64,000 nt of DNA from Brumimicrobium salinarum (GTDB lineage Bacteria > Bacteroidota > Bacteroidia > Flavobacteriales_D > Crocinitomicaceae): assembly GCF_002844555.1 (NCBI RefSeq), contig NZ_PJNI01000003.1:124001-188000 (forward strand), given 5' to 3'. Shown here piece by piece: positions 36,196 through 44,670 of this stretch. The stretch's first letter is position 1. Each line of letters opens with the position of its first letter. Made by a program: the position numbers and the translations under genes. The notes below the pieces were generated by a model. The model worked only from the letters and a program-made list of their open reading frames with translations. It was not told the origin of the DNA and did not search any database.

Positions 36196-36720
36196 TCAAT
36201 CCTGACAAGCTGCGCAGTTGGCCTCGCCTACTAATTTTCCATTTTTGTTATATTTATATTTACAACATTCGTTGAAGCGTTGAGTAAGCATTTCTTTTGC
36301 TCTTTTTATTCTTGCTTTAACATTCTCAAGGCTGATTTCTAATTCCTTTGCGGTCTCTTTTTGTTTTTGTCCTTTTATGTAGGTCAACTCTATGACTTGC
36401 TTATAAATTTCAGGTAATTCATCGATAAATTTATCAAAACAACAAACTTCTTGAAAGTCTTGAAAGTCATCTGTTGAGCTCTCTTTCAACCTTTCAACAA
36501 AGACATTTTCTTGTTTATGATGATCTATTATTTCATTTCTAGCAATTTGAAAAATCCACGCTTTTACTTTCTTTTCGTCTTTTAGTTTCGGCAGATTGGC
36601 ATGAATCTTTACAAATGTATTCTGGAACACATCATTGGTAAGCGTCTTACTCTTCACTCTTTTTAGAATAAAGAAATAAAGCTCATTTTTGTATTCATTC
36701 CAAATCTTTTGTGTTTCCAT
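36196..36720 (-). CDS. sigZ: ECF-type RNA polymerase sigma factor, SigZ-like, with Cys-rich tail
   Basis: The product is 174 residues. Region 2 (about 5-70: NDVFQNTFVKIHANL ... KVKAWIFQIARNEIIDHHK) and region 4 (about 100-155: LPEIYKQVIELTYIKGQKQKETAKELEISLENVKARIKRA) are intact. After region 4 there is a tail with CC and CAAC pairs (NECCKYKYN ... GEANCAACQD), as in SigZ relatives, which might bind metal or sense redox state. No anti-sigma gene is adjacent. The Cys-rich microprotein lies just upstream on the same strand. Confidence 0.85.
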   Translation of the reverse strand: METQKIWNEYKNELYFFILKRVKSKTLTNDVFQNTFVKIHANLPKLKDEKKVKAWIFQIARNEIIDHHKQENVFVERLKESSTDDFQDFQEVCCFDKFIDELPEIYKQVIELTYIKGQKQKETAKELEISLENVKARIKRAKEMLTQRFNECCKYKYNKNGKLVGEANCAACQD

Positions 36721-36732
36721 ATATCTAAATAT

Positions 36733-36761
36733 AAAAAAGGTCAGCTAAAAAGCCAACCTTT
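36733..36761 (-). terminator. Hairpin with T-run between the Cys-rich peptide and sigZ
   Basis: On the minus strand aaaggttggct pairs with agctgaccttt (two G-T pairs), followed by six T. It lies 7 bases after the peptide stop and 13 bases before the sigZ ATG, so it would end or attenuate transcription into sigZ. Confidence 0.6.
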
Positions 36762-36767
36762 ACTGCC

Positions 36768-36881
36768 TTAACAACAGCTACATTTTGAACATTCGCATTT
36801 TGTGCAAGGACAATTATTTTCTGTGCAGTTCCCACAATTGCATTGCTTACACGCGCAGTCAGTACATTTACAATTATTCAT
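36768..36881 (-). CDS. Cysteine-rich microprotein (37 aa, 14 Cys), metallothionein-like
   Basis: This complete ATG-to-TAA frame has 37 residues with cysteines at 4, 6, 9, 11, 14, 16, 19, 24, 26, 29, 31, 34, 36 and 37. The regular CxC/CxxC spacing alternates with Lys, Thr, Asn and Glu, and there are no hydrophobic residues of note. The pattern is that of a metal-thiolate peptide rather than a random frame. It begins MNNCKCTDCACK. It sits directly upstream of sigZ, which has its own Cys tail, with a hairpin between them. Binding of Zn, Cu or Cd is inference; it does not match a bacterial metallothionein family I can name. Confidence 0.7.
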   Translation of the reverse strand: MNNCKCTDCACKQCNCGNCTENNCPCTKCECSKCSCC

Positions 36882-37099
36882 ATCTTTTTATTTTTTTGTT
36901 TCACTATGTAGACTAGGAAATCTCAAAAAAGATACATTAATTTTGGGTTAATTTATAAAAAGAAAAATAAGTGAACTTTTAATCCATCATGATTCAAATC
37001 AGTTTTCACTAAAGCGTCACTTTAAATTGAGCCAAAACACAAAAAATGTATTATCTTAAAGACATAAGGGTAATTTCGCTCTTATTTAAATAATAAAAC

Positions 37100-37738
37100 A
37101 TGAGTAATCAACATTTAAAAGCTTTAACGAATACCGTAAAGAACTGGTATATTCCACTTATTGTCGGAATTCTATTTATTGGGGCAGGAATTTTCACATT
37201 CGCCTCACCTACTTCATCATTTTTAGCTTTATCGCTTCTTTTTAGTACTTCCTTTCTTATTGCTGGATTTTTTGAAGTCGTGTTTTCAATTGCCAATAGA
37301 AACAGCATGGACAATTGGGGATGGTCGCTAATTTTTGGATTAGTTACCTTTTTCTTTGGTTTTATAATGACCGTGCAACCAAAATTTTCAATGCTCACTC
37401 TTGCGATTTTTGTAGGATTTACCTTATTATTTAGATCGATTGCAGCGATAAGCTTTGCTATTGACATCAAAAATTATGGTGTTAAACAATGGGGATGGTT
37501 ATTGGCGATTGGAATTCTAGGAATAATATTTTCTACAATTTTGTTAGTTGATCCAGTTTTTGCTGGTGCAACAATCGTCGTTTGGACAGGAATTACTTTA
37601 ATTATTGTAGGAATATTTAATATTTTCCTTTCTATTCAACTGAATAAAGTTAAAAAATCGACTCAAAAGGTATCTAAAAAACTACGTGATAGATTTGATG
37701 ATTTCGTAGAAGAAATAAAAGATGAATTAGATGATTAA
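37100..37738 (+). CDS. HdeD family membrane protein (DUF308)
   Basis: The product is 212 residues with six membrane helices in three pairs and the repeated DUF308 pattern (WYIPLIVGILFIGAGIFTF; WGWSLIFGLVTFFFGFIM; WGWLLAIGILGIIFSTILL). The C-terminus is a charged amphipathic tail (KLRDRFDDFVEEIKDELDD) not typical of enteric HdeD. HdeD is linked to acid resistance in Escherichia coli, but the molecular role is unknown. It is transcribed divergently from the Cys-rich peptide and sigZ, so a shared stress regulation is possible. Confidence 0.82.
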   Translation: MSNQHLKALTNTVKNWYIPLIVGILFIGAGIFTFASPTSSFLALSLLFSTSFLIAGFFEVVFSIANRNSMDNWGWSLIFGLVTFFFGFIMTVQPKFSMLTLAIFVGFTLLFRSIAAISFAIDIKNYGVKQWGWLLAIGILGIIFSTILLVDPVFAGATIVVWTGITLIIVGIFNIFLSIQLNKVKKSTQKVSKKLRDRFDDFVEEIKDELDD

Positions 37739-37796
37739 TGAAAATCTTAAAAGAATAAGGAAGAAAAATAAGGGCAGTTAATTAACAAATTTGATT

Positions 37797-38852
37797 TTAT
37801 TTTTCTTTTTCTTTTTTCCAAAATACGTTTCTTGGAAAAGTTATGACATTATTGAACTCTTCTTGATTTTCGTTTAATATAACAGGTTTCAAAAAACCAT
37901 CACATATAGCGAGATCGTATATTTCTTCTATATCTGCTTCATACTCTAAAGTACCAATAATTTGATTTGTTTTTAAATCAAAAATACAGAAACCTGCAAG
38001 ATTATTGTTATCATCAAAGGTTATACTGCCAAATGTTTTAGATGACTTCCGCAAAGCCGAAAAGGAAACAATAAAGCAATCATCAATCCGTTTTATACCT
38101 CTTACAAATCGTTGGAAATTGTAAACTAACTCTGAAATGCCTGTGCGTTTATTTACTTTATTTAATGTACCTCTTCCAGATTCCAAAAAGTAAATAAAAT
38201 CACCATCATCGATTAGCGAATGTGGCAGTGCAAGGTTTTGAATTAAAACTTCACCTGTAGGCACTTTCATTATGGCTCCCGAATTCATAATATCCTTTCT
38301 CCATCCTTCTTTTTCATTGGTCATAGAAAGCATTGAAACATAGGTCGGCATGCCTTCATTCATGATCATACTATTCATGTGACAACGATCTTCAGGCACT
38401 AACTCAGTAATAAATGGAGGTTTCCATTTCGGGGTAAAACTATGATTGATATCGAAAACAGAAATACAAGAAAACAAGGTATTAACGCCCCAAAGCAAAC
38501 CTTTTCCAAATCCTATATCATGGATATCTAGTGTGCTTGTAGAGTACTTTGCTCTTTGTAGATAGACTGTATCAAATTGCTTTTCATTGAGATGTAAAGT
38601 ATTGACAACTTTTTCCTTATTTGAAAAAAAGAAAATATTATCTAAAGTTGCGATGGCTAATTTATTCCCTTCCAGACTTAAACCCATTGGTTTTTTGAAT
38701 CCTATGGGTACTTGATGTAAATTCAAACCATCCAAACTACCTAAAATCATTACTCTACCAGCTTGGTAAGTTGAGATTATAAGGCTAATCTTTTTATCAA
38801 ATAGAAATTTTGCAACTTCGTTATCAAAGTTGATCGGATATTTTTTAAGCAT
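37797..38852 (-). CDS. DUF4915 / TIGR03032 family protein
   Basis: The product is 351 residues, probably a beta propeller. The family features are LIISTYQAGRVMILG near residue 23, a PMGLSLEGNKLAIAT segment, the HMNSM region and LPHSLIDDGDFIYFLESGRGTL. No signal peptide is seen. The family is found with sulfotransferase or glycan-modification genes in some bacteria, but no function is established. It lies 9 bases downstream of the lipoprotein gene on the same strand, so the two are cotranscribed. Confidence 0.7.
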   Translation of the reverse strand: MLKKYPINFDNEVAKFLFDKKISLIISTYQAGRVMILGSLDGLNLHQVPIGFKKPMGLSLEGNKLAIATLDNIFFFSNKEKVVNTLHLNEKQFDTVYLQRAKYSTSTLDIHDIGFGKGLLWGVNTLFSCISVFDINHSFTPKWKPPFITELVPEDRCHMNSMIMNEGMPTYVSMLSMTNEKEGWRKDIMNSGAIMKVPTGEVLIQNLALPHSLIDDGDFIYFLESGRGTLNKVNKRTGISELVYNFQRFVRGIKRIDDCFIVSFSALRKSSKTFGSITFDDNNNLAGFCIFDLKTNQIIGTLEYEADIEEIYDLAICDGFLKPVILNENQEEFNNVITFPRNVFWKKEKEK

Positions 38853-38861
38853 TGAAGACTT

Positions 38862-39269
38862 TTATTTAGCTTCTAATCTCCATTCTTCATTTGAAATATT
38901 ACTTTCCATCCAAAGCTCTTTGTTGGTTAAGCGTAAAATTTCAAAAGTCTGTAATTCATTATCAAAAAACAACCTCAGATCTTCTTTATCACTTGAGAAT
39001 TCCCATTCACCAAAATATCCGTAACTGTAGAATCCATAAGAGTAATTAAAAGAAAAATCGCCACCTTTTTCAAATGACATTTCCAAAGAATATCCTCCAG
39101 AAGGAAACATTTGATTGCCTATACGGACAACTTCCCAATCCCCTTTAAGACGATTAGCTTTTGTACGTAAAGAAAATTTTGGACCTTCTTCATATTTAGA
39201 GCAGCTCTGAAAGTTTAGAGCAATTATTACTGATGCAGCTAGCAACAAGTTTTTTCTGTTATCGATCAT
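38862..39269 (-). CDS. Lipocalin-like hypothetical lipoprotein
   Basis: The product is 135 residues: a signal peptide with lipobox at QSC (Cys23), then KYEEGPKFSLRTKANRLKGDWEVV, the opening of a Bacteroidota lipocalin-like lipoprotein family, and a Tyr/Phe-rich beta region (FNYSYGFYSYGYFGEWEF) ending in WRLEAK. The ligand is unknown. The gene leads into the DUF4915 gene. Confidence 0.7.
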   Translation of the reverse strand: MIDNRKNLLLAASVIIALNFQSCSKYEEGPKFSLRTKANRLKGDWEVVRIGNQMFPSGGYSLEMSFEKGGDFSFNYSYGFYSYGYFGEWEFSSDKEDLRLFFDNELQTFEILRLTNKELWMESNISNEEWRLEAK

Positions 39270-39301
39270 TTCGGTAAGTTTTAATCAAATATAATTAATT
39301 T

Positions 39302-39309
39302 TATATTTG
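39302..39309 (+). promoter_or_regulatory. -7 promoter element for cysC
   Basis: TATATTTG matches the consensus exactly and is followed by C, as at several other starts here. It lies 55 bases before the ATG. Confidence 0.45.
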
Positions 39310-39364
39310 CTTTGCAACATAAATAGAGCCTAAATAGATATTAATTACCCAATTTAGAATAATA

Positions 39365-39934
39365 ATGAATAGCTCGAAACCTTCAAAGACTTCTAAAGAT
39401 AAGCTGAACAAACGTCCCGTTGTATGGATGACTGGGCTGTCGGGTGCTGGAAAAACGGCAATTGCAAATGCTTTGGCTGAAAAATTAAAGCGAAAACAAA
39501 TTCCTGTTACGGTATTAGATGGTGATGTTATTCGGACTGGACTCAGCAAAGATTTAACTTTTTCCAATGAAGATAGAATAGAAAATATGAGAAGAATCGC
39601 TGAAGTAGCCAAACTTTTTTCAGTTGCTGAGGTTATTCCCATTGTTTCATTTATTTCTCCGTTTAAAAAGGAACGAGAAAATTGTAAAAATACAATTGGA
39701 GAAGATCAATTTATTGAGGTATTCATCAGCACTTCTTTACACATTTGCGAAATTAGGGATCCAAAGGGGCTTTATGCGAAAGCCAGAGCTGGAACCATAC
39801 CGAATTTCACAGGCATCGACTCTCCTTATGAAGAACCTGAAAATCCAGACTTAATTATTTCAACAGAAACACAAACAATTGAAGAAAGCACCTCAATTAT
39901 ATTTAATTATCTGATCAAACAAATGAACGATTAA
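39365..39934 (+). CDS. cysC: Adenylylsulfate (APS) kinase
   Basis: The product is 189 residues. P-loop GLSGAGKT at 24-31, the DGDVIRTGL and RRIAEVAKLF motifs, FISPF (the phosphoserine-type loop of the family) and GLYAKARAG identify CysC, which phosphorylates APS to PAPS. The sulfurylase genes cysD/cysN and PAPS reductase are not in the window, so this is an isolated copy. It may supply PAPS for sulfation rather than assimilation, but that cannot be decided here. Confidence 0.88.
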   Translation: MNSSKPSKTSKDKLNKRPVVWMTGLSGAGKTAIANALAEKLKRKQIPVTVLDGDVIRTGLSKDLTFSNEDRIENMRRIAEVAKLFSVAEVIPIVSFISPFKKERENCKNTIGEDQFIEVFISTSLHICEIRDPKGLYAKARAGTIPNFTGIDSPYEEPENPDLIISTETQTIEESTSIIFNYLIKQMND

Positions 39935-39968
39935 CAGCAATACAATTTATGATATAGACTAACTTGTT

Positions 39969-41147
39969 TTAGTGTTTTTCTAGATACTGCTTTAAAATAT
40001 GCTGTTGTATCTTATCCCCTTTTTCAATGAGTTTTTCTCGACTCATCACCTTTTGTCGAACTTTATTTCCCGTTTTTAAAGTATTTGGTATAAATCCAGC
40101 ATTCCAAACTTTTGGTAACTCTAGTCTTTCAAAGACCTCATCGTCTAACAAAAACTTAGAACTCGATACATGAATATAATTGAGAAAATTACGCTGAAAC
40201 TGAAATCTAAGCACAGGATTTTCAAGCGATTCATTAACGAGGGATTGCGCCAAAAACACAGAATCTTCATCTGCCGGTGGCTGCACAGATGTCCACCGAT
40301 AGAAATTCTCTACGGCCTCTTTTGCGTTGTTCGGTAAAGCACCAGCGGGAACTCCCATCAAGTAAGAAATATATTTCCATAAGTGAAAAACACCTAATTC
40401 TTCCTTTGGAGTGATTTCATTTCCCAACTTTTTTATTCCGTGAAGCAAAATCAAACTAAAACCATTGGAAGTGGCTGTCATGTCCCATAAGTTAATGGGC
40501 TCTCCCATTTCTTTAACATCCCAATTGGGCACATGTTTTTTAATTTGATAACGCGCAAAAGAATGGATCATCCGAGTTTTTATAGCGGATTCATATCCTT
40601 TATCATGAATGTTCATTGCGTTTTTTCTCGTTACATTTACCCAAAAATTTAACGTTTCTGATAGCCGTTTAAAAGCACCTTTTCTCAATGCTCCAGTATG
40701 AACAAGTGGTTTGTTGAGATAAGCATAATCATAACCGCCCATTAAGGAATAATCTCTTAAGGTAATTAATGCATCTCTGCCAACTCTCATCGAAGTTTCT
40801 GCTCCGATATTTAATAAATCTCTATCCAGCCAGTCAGGTGATTTTTCTGTGAACCCAAAAAGTCGCTTCACACTTTCCGGAACATCATTCTGCTTTTCGA
40901 TTCCTTTTCTAATGCAGTTTTCAAGCCTTTGTGATGCTTGCTGATAAGATTGATTCAAATAGAAATCTTGAATAATCTGATCTCCCAATTCATCTACCTG
41001 AAAGTAAAGTTGAGATTGTTCTTCAAATCCATCCAATGAAAGTTTGGCTCCACTCCATTCTTTTAGTTCCCTACCATTTCCTTTCTTCCAATAATTTTGA
41101 AAATGCGCTGCGTCTTTAAATCTTGGATAAATACAGAAATGCTCCAT
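39969..41147 (-). CDS. Oxygenase MpaB / rubber-oxygenase-like family protein (DUF2236)
   Basis: The product is 392 residues, mainly alpha-helical. The family is recognised from ALITLRDYSLMGGYDYAYLNKPL, the RMIHSFARYQI helix whose histidine would ligate haem b in latex-clearing proteins, and the later PINLWDMTATSNGFSLILLHG segment. There is no signal peptide, so a cytoplasmic location is likely, unlike the secreted rubber oxygenases. The substrate is unknown. It lies downstream of the peroxidase gene on the same strand, separated by a terminator, so it is probably its own unit. Confidence 0.75.
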   Translation of the reverse strand: MEHFCIYPRFKDAAHFQNYWKKGNGRELKEWSGAKLSLDGFEEQSQLYFQVDELGDQIIQDFYLNQSYQQASQRLENCIRKGIEKQNDVPESVKRLFGFTEKSPDWLDRDLLNIGAETSMRVGRDALITLRDYSLMGGYDYAYLNKPLVHTGALRKGAFKRLSETLNFWVNVTRKNAMNIHDKGYESAIKTRMIHSFARYQIKKHVPNWDVKEMGEPINLWDMTATSNGFSLILLHGIKKLGNEITPKEELGVFHLWKYISYLMGVPAGALPNNAKEAVENFYRWTSVQPPADEDSVFLAQSLVNESLENPVLRFQFQRNFLNYIHVSSSKFLLDDEVFERLELPKVWNAGFIPNTLKTGNKVRQKVMSREKLIEKGDKIQQHILKQYLEKH

Positions 41148-41280
41148 GTTTTAAAGATAGTGAATTGTTCATTTGATTCTTCGTCTTTTTACAGTCAAAA
41201 CTTATAAATATTTATAAAAAACATCTATCTTTTTTAAGCGATAAGCTACTGCACATTACTTTCTGAAAGTATATAAAATT

Positions 41281-41316
41281 AAAAAAGCTTTCCTGTTAAA
41301 ACCAAGAAAGCTTTTC
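41281..41316 (-). terminator. Terminator of the di-haem peroxidase gene
   Basis: aaaagctttc (41283-41292) pairs perfectly with gaaagctttt (41306-41315); on the minus strand the stem runs into six T. It lies 34 bases after the peroxidase stop. Confidence 0.75.
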
Positions 41317-41349
41317 ATAGACAATATTCAAACTTCTTTTATTTAAGGT

Positions 41350-42423
41350 CTACTCATTTTCTGGCAAAGCAGTTAAACTTTTCAAAAAGGCAGTAATATC
41401 TTTCACTTCTTGATCTGTCAACTCTTCATTAATTTGTAGTTGTCCCATAATTCTAACAGCATCCTCTAACTTCTCTACAGAACCATCATGGAAGTACGGG
41501 AAAGTCATTTCTACATTTCTTAATCCTGGTGTCTTAAATTTGTAGCGATCTCGTTCTTCTTGTGTTAAGTCGAATAATCCATGATCGATAATTTCACTTT
41601 TAGTTAGTTCCCAGTAATCACCATTTATACCAAACTTTTGCAGCATATTCCCTCCAAAGGCTGGCCCATTGTGGCACGTAATACATTGTTTATCGATAAA
41701 AGCTGTTAACCCATCTTTCTCTTGCGAATTTAAGGCATCATTTTCTCCATCTAACCATTTATCAAAACGACTTAAAGGAGTTAATTGACGTTCAAAAGCT
41801 CCTATAGCTTTCGTTATGGTTTCAAAAGTAATGGGTTGGGCAGAATCTGGATAAACATTAGCAAACATTTCTTGATATTCCTCAATTCCTCTAATGCGTT
41901 CCTCCAAAAACTCTTCGGAAGGAATGTTGTGTTCCACCGGATTCAAAATAGGACCACCAGCTTGCTCTTCAACATCCTTCGCTCTTCCATCCCAAAACTG
42001 CATACCGTGAAGATGTGCATAAAAGACAGTAGGAGAATTCCTTGCACCCAACTCATCTGTATCACCCGGAGATAATGGTAAGTTATCAACTCCATAAGTT
42101 TTTAAGTTATGACAAGAGTTACAACTAATATTCCCATCCTTTGAGAGTCGGGTGTCCATAAATAATTTTTCACCTAGTTCAATTTTTTCTTCAGGAAATT
42201 CTTGTTTAGGCAACGATGAAATAGAAGCAAAATAAATTTCAGCTTTTTCTTTTAGTGCTTTGTCTTCTTTCAAATCCTCACTTGTCTCAGGTTTTTGTGC
42301 TAGTTTTTCGGTTTCTCCAACGCTTTTATTTGTACATTGATTAAATAAAACAGCAAAACCACCAATAAATCCAACAAAGGCAATTTTATAAATCAAATTT
42401 TCTTTACTTCTTTTTAACTTCAT
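41350..42423 (-). CDS. Di-haem cytochrome c peroxidase (CCP/MauG family)
   Basis: The product is 357 residues from the ATG at 42423. The longer frame from 42471 would bury the signal segment; a near-consensus -7 box (TATTTTTC) lies between the two ATGs. A hydrophobic N-terminal segment ends at FNQC, a possible loose lipobox. Two haem motifs, CNSCH and CITCH, and the family's FMDTRLSKDGNISC, NSPTVFYAHLHGMQFWDGRA and FKTPGLRNVEMTFPYFHDGS segments are present. It reduces hydrogen peroxide with electrons from cytochrome c in the periplasm. Confidence 0.87.
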   Translation of the reverse strand: MKLKRSKENLIYKIAFVGFIGGFAVLFNQCTNKSVGETEKLAQKPETSEDLKEDKALKEKAEIYFASISSLPKQEFPEEKIELGEKLFMDTRLSKDGNISCNSCHNLKTYGVDNLPLSPGDTDELGARNSPTVFYAHLHGMQFWDGRAKDVEEQAGGPILNPVEHNIPSEEFLEERIRGIEEYQEMFANVYPDSAQPITFETITKAIGAFERQLTPLSRFDKWLDGENDALNSQEKDGLTAFIDKQCITCHNGPAFGGNMLQKFGINGDYWELTKSEIIDHGLFDLTQEERDRYKFKTPGLRNVEMTFPYFHDGSVEKLEDAVRIMGQLQINEELTDQEVKDITAFLKSLTALPENE

Positions 42424-42471
42424 AATATTTGAGAAAAATAATTTACGTAAAATTAACAACTTTTGATTCAT

Positions 42472-42858
42472 TCAATAGATCTTTCAATAACAAACCTCAT
42501 AATTTAAAACCTTTCTAAGTTAGTTTGAGAATCAGTTAACATCAGAAAAAAATAATCTTACCAAAAAAACAAATCCCTCGTTTTATCGCTTATACTTTTA
42601 AAGAAAAAAACATAAAGTTGAATTACTTTCACATCAAAAACAAATATCAACAAAGCATCACGCTACTAAAACACTCATTTTCAAATGTTAATTTTTATCT
42701 CTATTTTTTATAAAGGCAGTACAAATGAAAAACAATGATAATATTGATGCTTGAGGGAAACGTTTTTTTTTTAAATCTTGTTATATTTAGGAATTCTGAT
42801 TTTTGACTTTCAAAATTTAGGACACTTTACTCATAGGATATAAACATAAGAATACCTC
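42472..42858. other. AT-rich divergent spacer (387 bp)
   Basis: This lies between the divergent peroxidase and antiporter genes. It is very AT-rich with homopolymer runs; I see no reading frame, strong hairpin or clear full-consensus promoter. Confidence 0.4.
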
Positions 42859-44355
42859 ATGACAAATACATTTATTATTGCCTTTTGCGTACTCATAATA
42901 ATGGCTTATATTTTTGATCTAACTACATCAAAAACGAAAATTCCTTCCGTTATCCTTTTACTTATTTTAGGCTGGGGACTGCAACAAATCACAGATATTT
43001 TTAACATTAACGTTCCAAATCTAAGTGGTTTACTGCCTATTTTAGGAACGATAGGTTTGATTGTCATTGTTCTTGAAGGGGCATTAGAGTTAGAATTTAA
43101 CGAATCAAAACTGCCCGTCCTACGGAAATCGATGATTGTGGCGCTTATTCCTATGATGGTACTTGGCTTTTTACTTGCTGGTGCCTTCTTTTATTATCAA
43201 ACACATTATGGAGACGGAAACGTAGATCCTGACTTTAGGAAAGCATTAATTGGAGCCATTCCGCTAACGGTAATTAGTTCTGCTATAGCTATACCTAGTG
43301 CGGTTAATCTTGGAAAGAAAAATAAAGAATTTGTAACTTATGAAAGCAGTTTATCTGACATCTTAGGAGTTTTATTTTTCGATTTTATGTTTAGAAACGC
43401 TACCATTGATTTCCATTCATTTTGGGTGTTTTTGCTTCAATTACTTTTAATCGCAGTAGTTTCATTTATAGCAACAATTGGTTTATCCTACTTATTGGCA
43501 CAAATAAAACATCAAATTAAATTTGTTCCGATTATTATTTTAGTGATTTTAATCTATACGATCTCTAAAATTTATCATCTTCCAGGGCTAATTTTTATAA
43601 TGTTATTCGGAATGTTTTTGGGCAATTTAGAAGAAATAAAACGCATAAAATTCATGCAGCGTTTTAAATTAAGAAAATTAGAAAATGAGGTTCAAAAATT
43701 TCATGAAATCCTTGCTGAAGGTACTTTTCTCGTTCGGGTAATGTTTTTCTTATTATTCGGTTTTTTAATTGACACACAAGAACTATTAGATCTTCAAACA
43801 TTTTATTGGGCGCTAGGTATTTCAGGATTAATTTTCCTTATTAGGTTTATTCAATTAAAAATATCTGGTTTGCCGGCAATGCCACTAATGTTTATTGCTC
43901 CAAGAGGATTAATTACCATTTTATTATTCTTATATATCGATCCGGGAGATAATATCGCAATTGTGAGTGAAACATTAATTACTCAGGTAATACTATTAAC
44001 TGTTACCATCATGATGATTGGCCTTCTGTTTAATAAAGAAAAGGATGAAACTATTTTTGCTAAAATCAAAGAGAAGATGGCTATGGGACCTAGTGATGCG
44101 GAAATTTCTTTTGAAAAAATAGCAAAAGAAGAAATCAAAAAAGACATCAAACAAGAAAAGGCTAAAGAAGCAAAAGACGACCTTGCTGATACTTTACAAG
44201 AAGCCAAAGAGGTAATTGACATGAAAATATCGTCTGAAATCACTTCTGAAATAACTGAAAGTAATGAAGATGGTGAAAATGGTGAGGATGAAAATGATAA
44301 AAATGACGGGGCAGATGAGCAGGAGGAAAAGAACAAAAACAACGATAAAGAGTAA
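42859..44355 (+). CDS. Cation:proton antiporter (CPA1 type) with acidic C-terminal tail
   Basis: The product is 498 residues. About twelve membrane helices occupy residues 1-400, with the monovalent cation/proton antiporter fold (VPNLSGLLPILGTIGLIVIVLEGALELEF; LIGAIPLTVISSAIAIPSAV; YESSLSDILGVLFFDF, whose SDILG corresponds to the ion-binding region). Residues about 410-498 form a soluble Lys/Glu/Asp-rich tail, likely coiled coil then acidic disorder (EDGENGEDENDKNDGADEQE). It exchanges Na+ or K+ for protons. It is monocistronic. Confidence 0.82.
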   Translation: MTNTFIIAFCVLIIMAYIFDLTTSKTKIPSVILLLILGWGLQQITDIFNINVPNLSGLLPILGTIGLIVIVLEGALELEFNESKLPVLRKSMIVALIPMMVLGFLLAGAFFYYQTHYGDGNVDPDFRKALIGAIPLTVISSAIAIPSAVNLGKKNKEFVTYESSLSDILGVLFFDFMFRNATIDFHSFWVFLLQLLLIAVVSFIATIGLSYLLAQIKHQIKFVPIIILVILIYTISKIYHLPGLIFIMLFGMFLGNLEEIKRIKFMQRFKLRKLENEVQKFHEILAEGTFLVRVMFFLLFGFLIDTQELLDLQTFYWALGISGLIFLIRFIQLKISGLPAMPLMFIAPRGLITILLFLYIDPGDNIAIVSETLITQVILLTVTIMMIGLLFNKEKDETIFAKIKEKMAMGPSDAEISFEKIAKEEIKKDIKQEKAKEAKDDLADTLQEAKEVIDMKISSEITSEITESNEDGENGEDENDKNDGADEQEEKNKNNDKE

Positions 44356-44670
44356 TTTTTCTACTTGACTTTTATTTAGACAGCTTTCCATCTATCAATT
44401 TGAAGTTATGGCTGTCAAAATTTGAAAATAAATAACCTTTCTTAAAATGTGGACGAAATCCTTTTTTTCTGTAAAACGTGTATTCAACACTTATCGTTTT
44501 TACGCTCAAGCATACACCTTTCGATGTGAATCGTTTGAAGTTAGCATTCTATATATCAAAAACCTCTGTCTTAGCATCCAGGCTAAGTTAATTCTAGAAG
44601 TCGAGTCCATGAATAAAAAAAGCTCCACAAGAAAACTTATGGAGCTTAATATATATTGTTTATCTCAAGT
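44356..44670. other. Convergent spacer (315 bp)
   Basis: A 75-codon open frame at 44447-44674 runs through the accD terminator, has no family resemblance and is not accepted as a gene. The only structured element is the hairpin at 44615-44647. Confidence 0.5.
44615..44647 (-). terminator. Terminator of the fbaA-accD transcript
   Basis: On the minus strand aagctccataag (44647-44636) pairs with cttgtggagctt (44631-44620), with one G-T pair, followed by six T. It begins 24 bases after the accD stop. Confidence 0.75.

Noticed and set aside
36768-36881. Chance frame rather than a gene
   Set aside because: The 14 cysteines alternate in strict CxC/CxxC order in one frame only, with start, stop and a terminator following, so I kept it as a probable gene.
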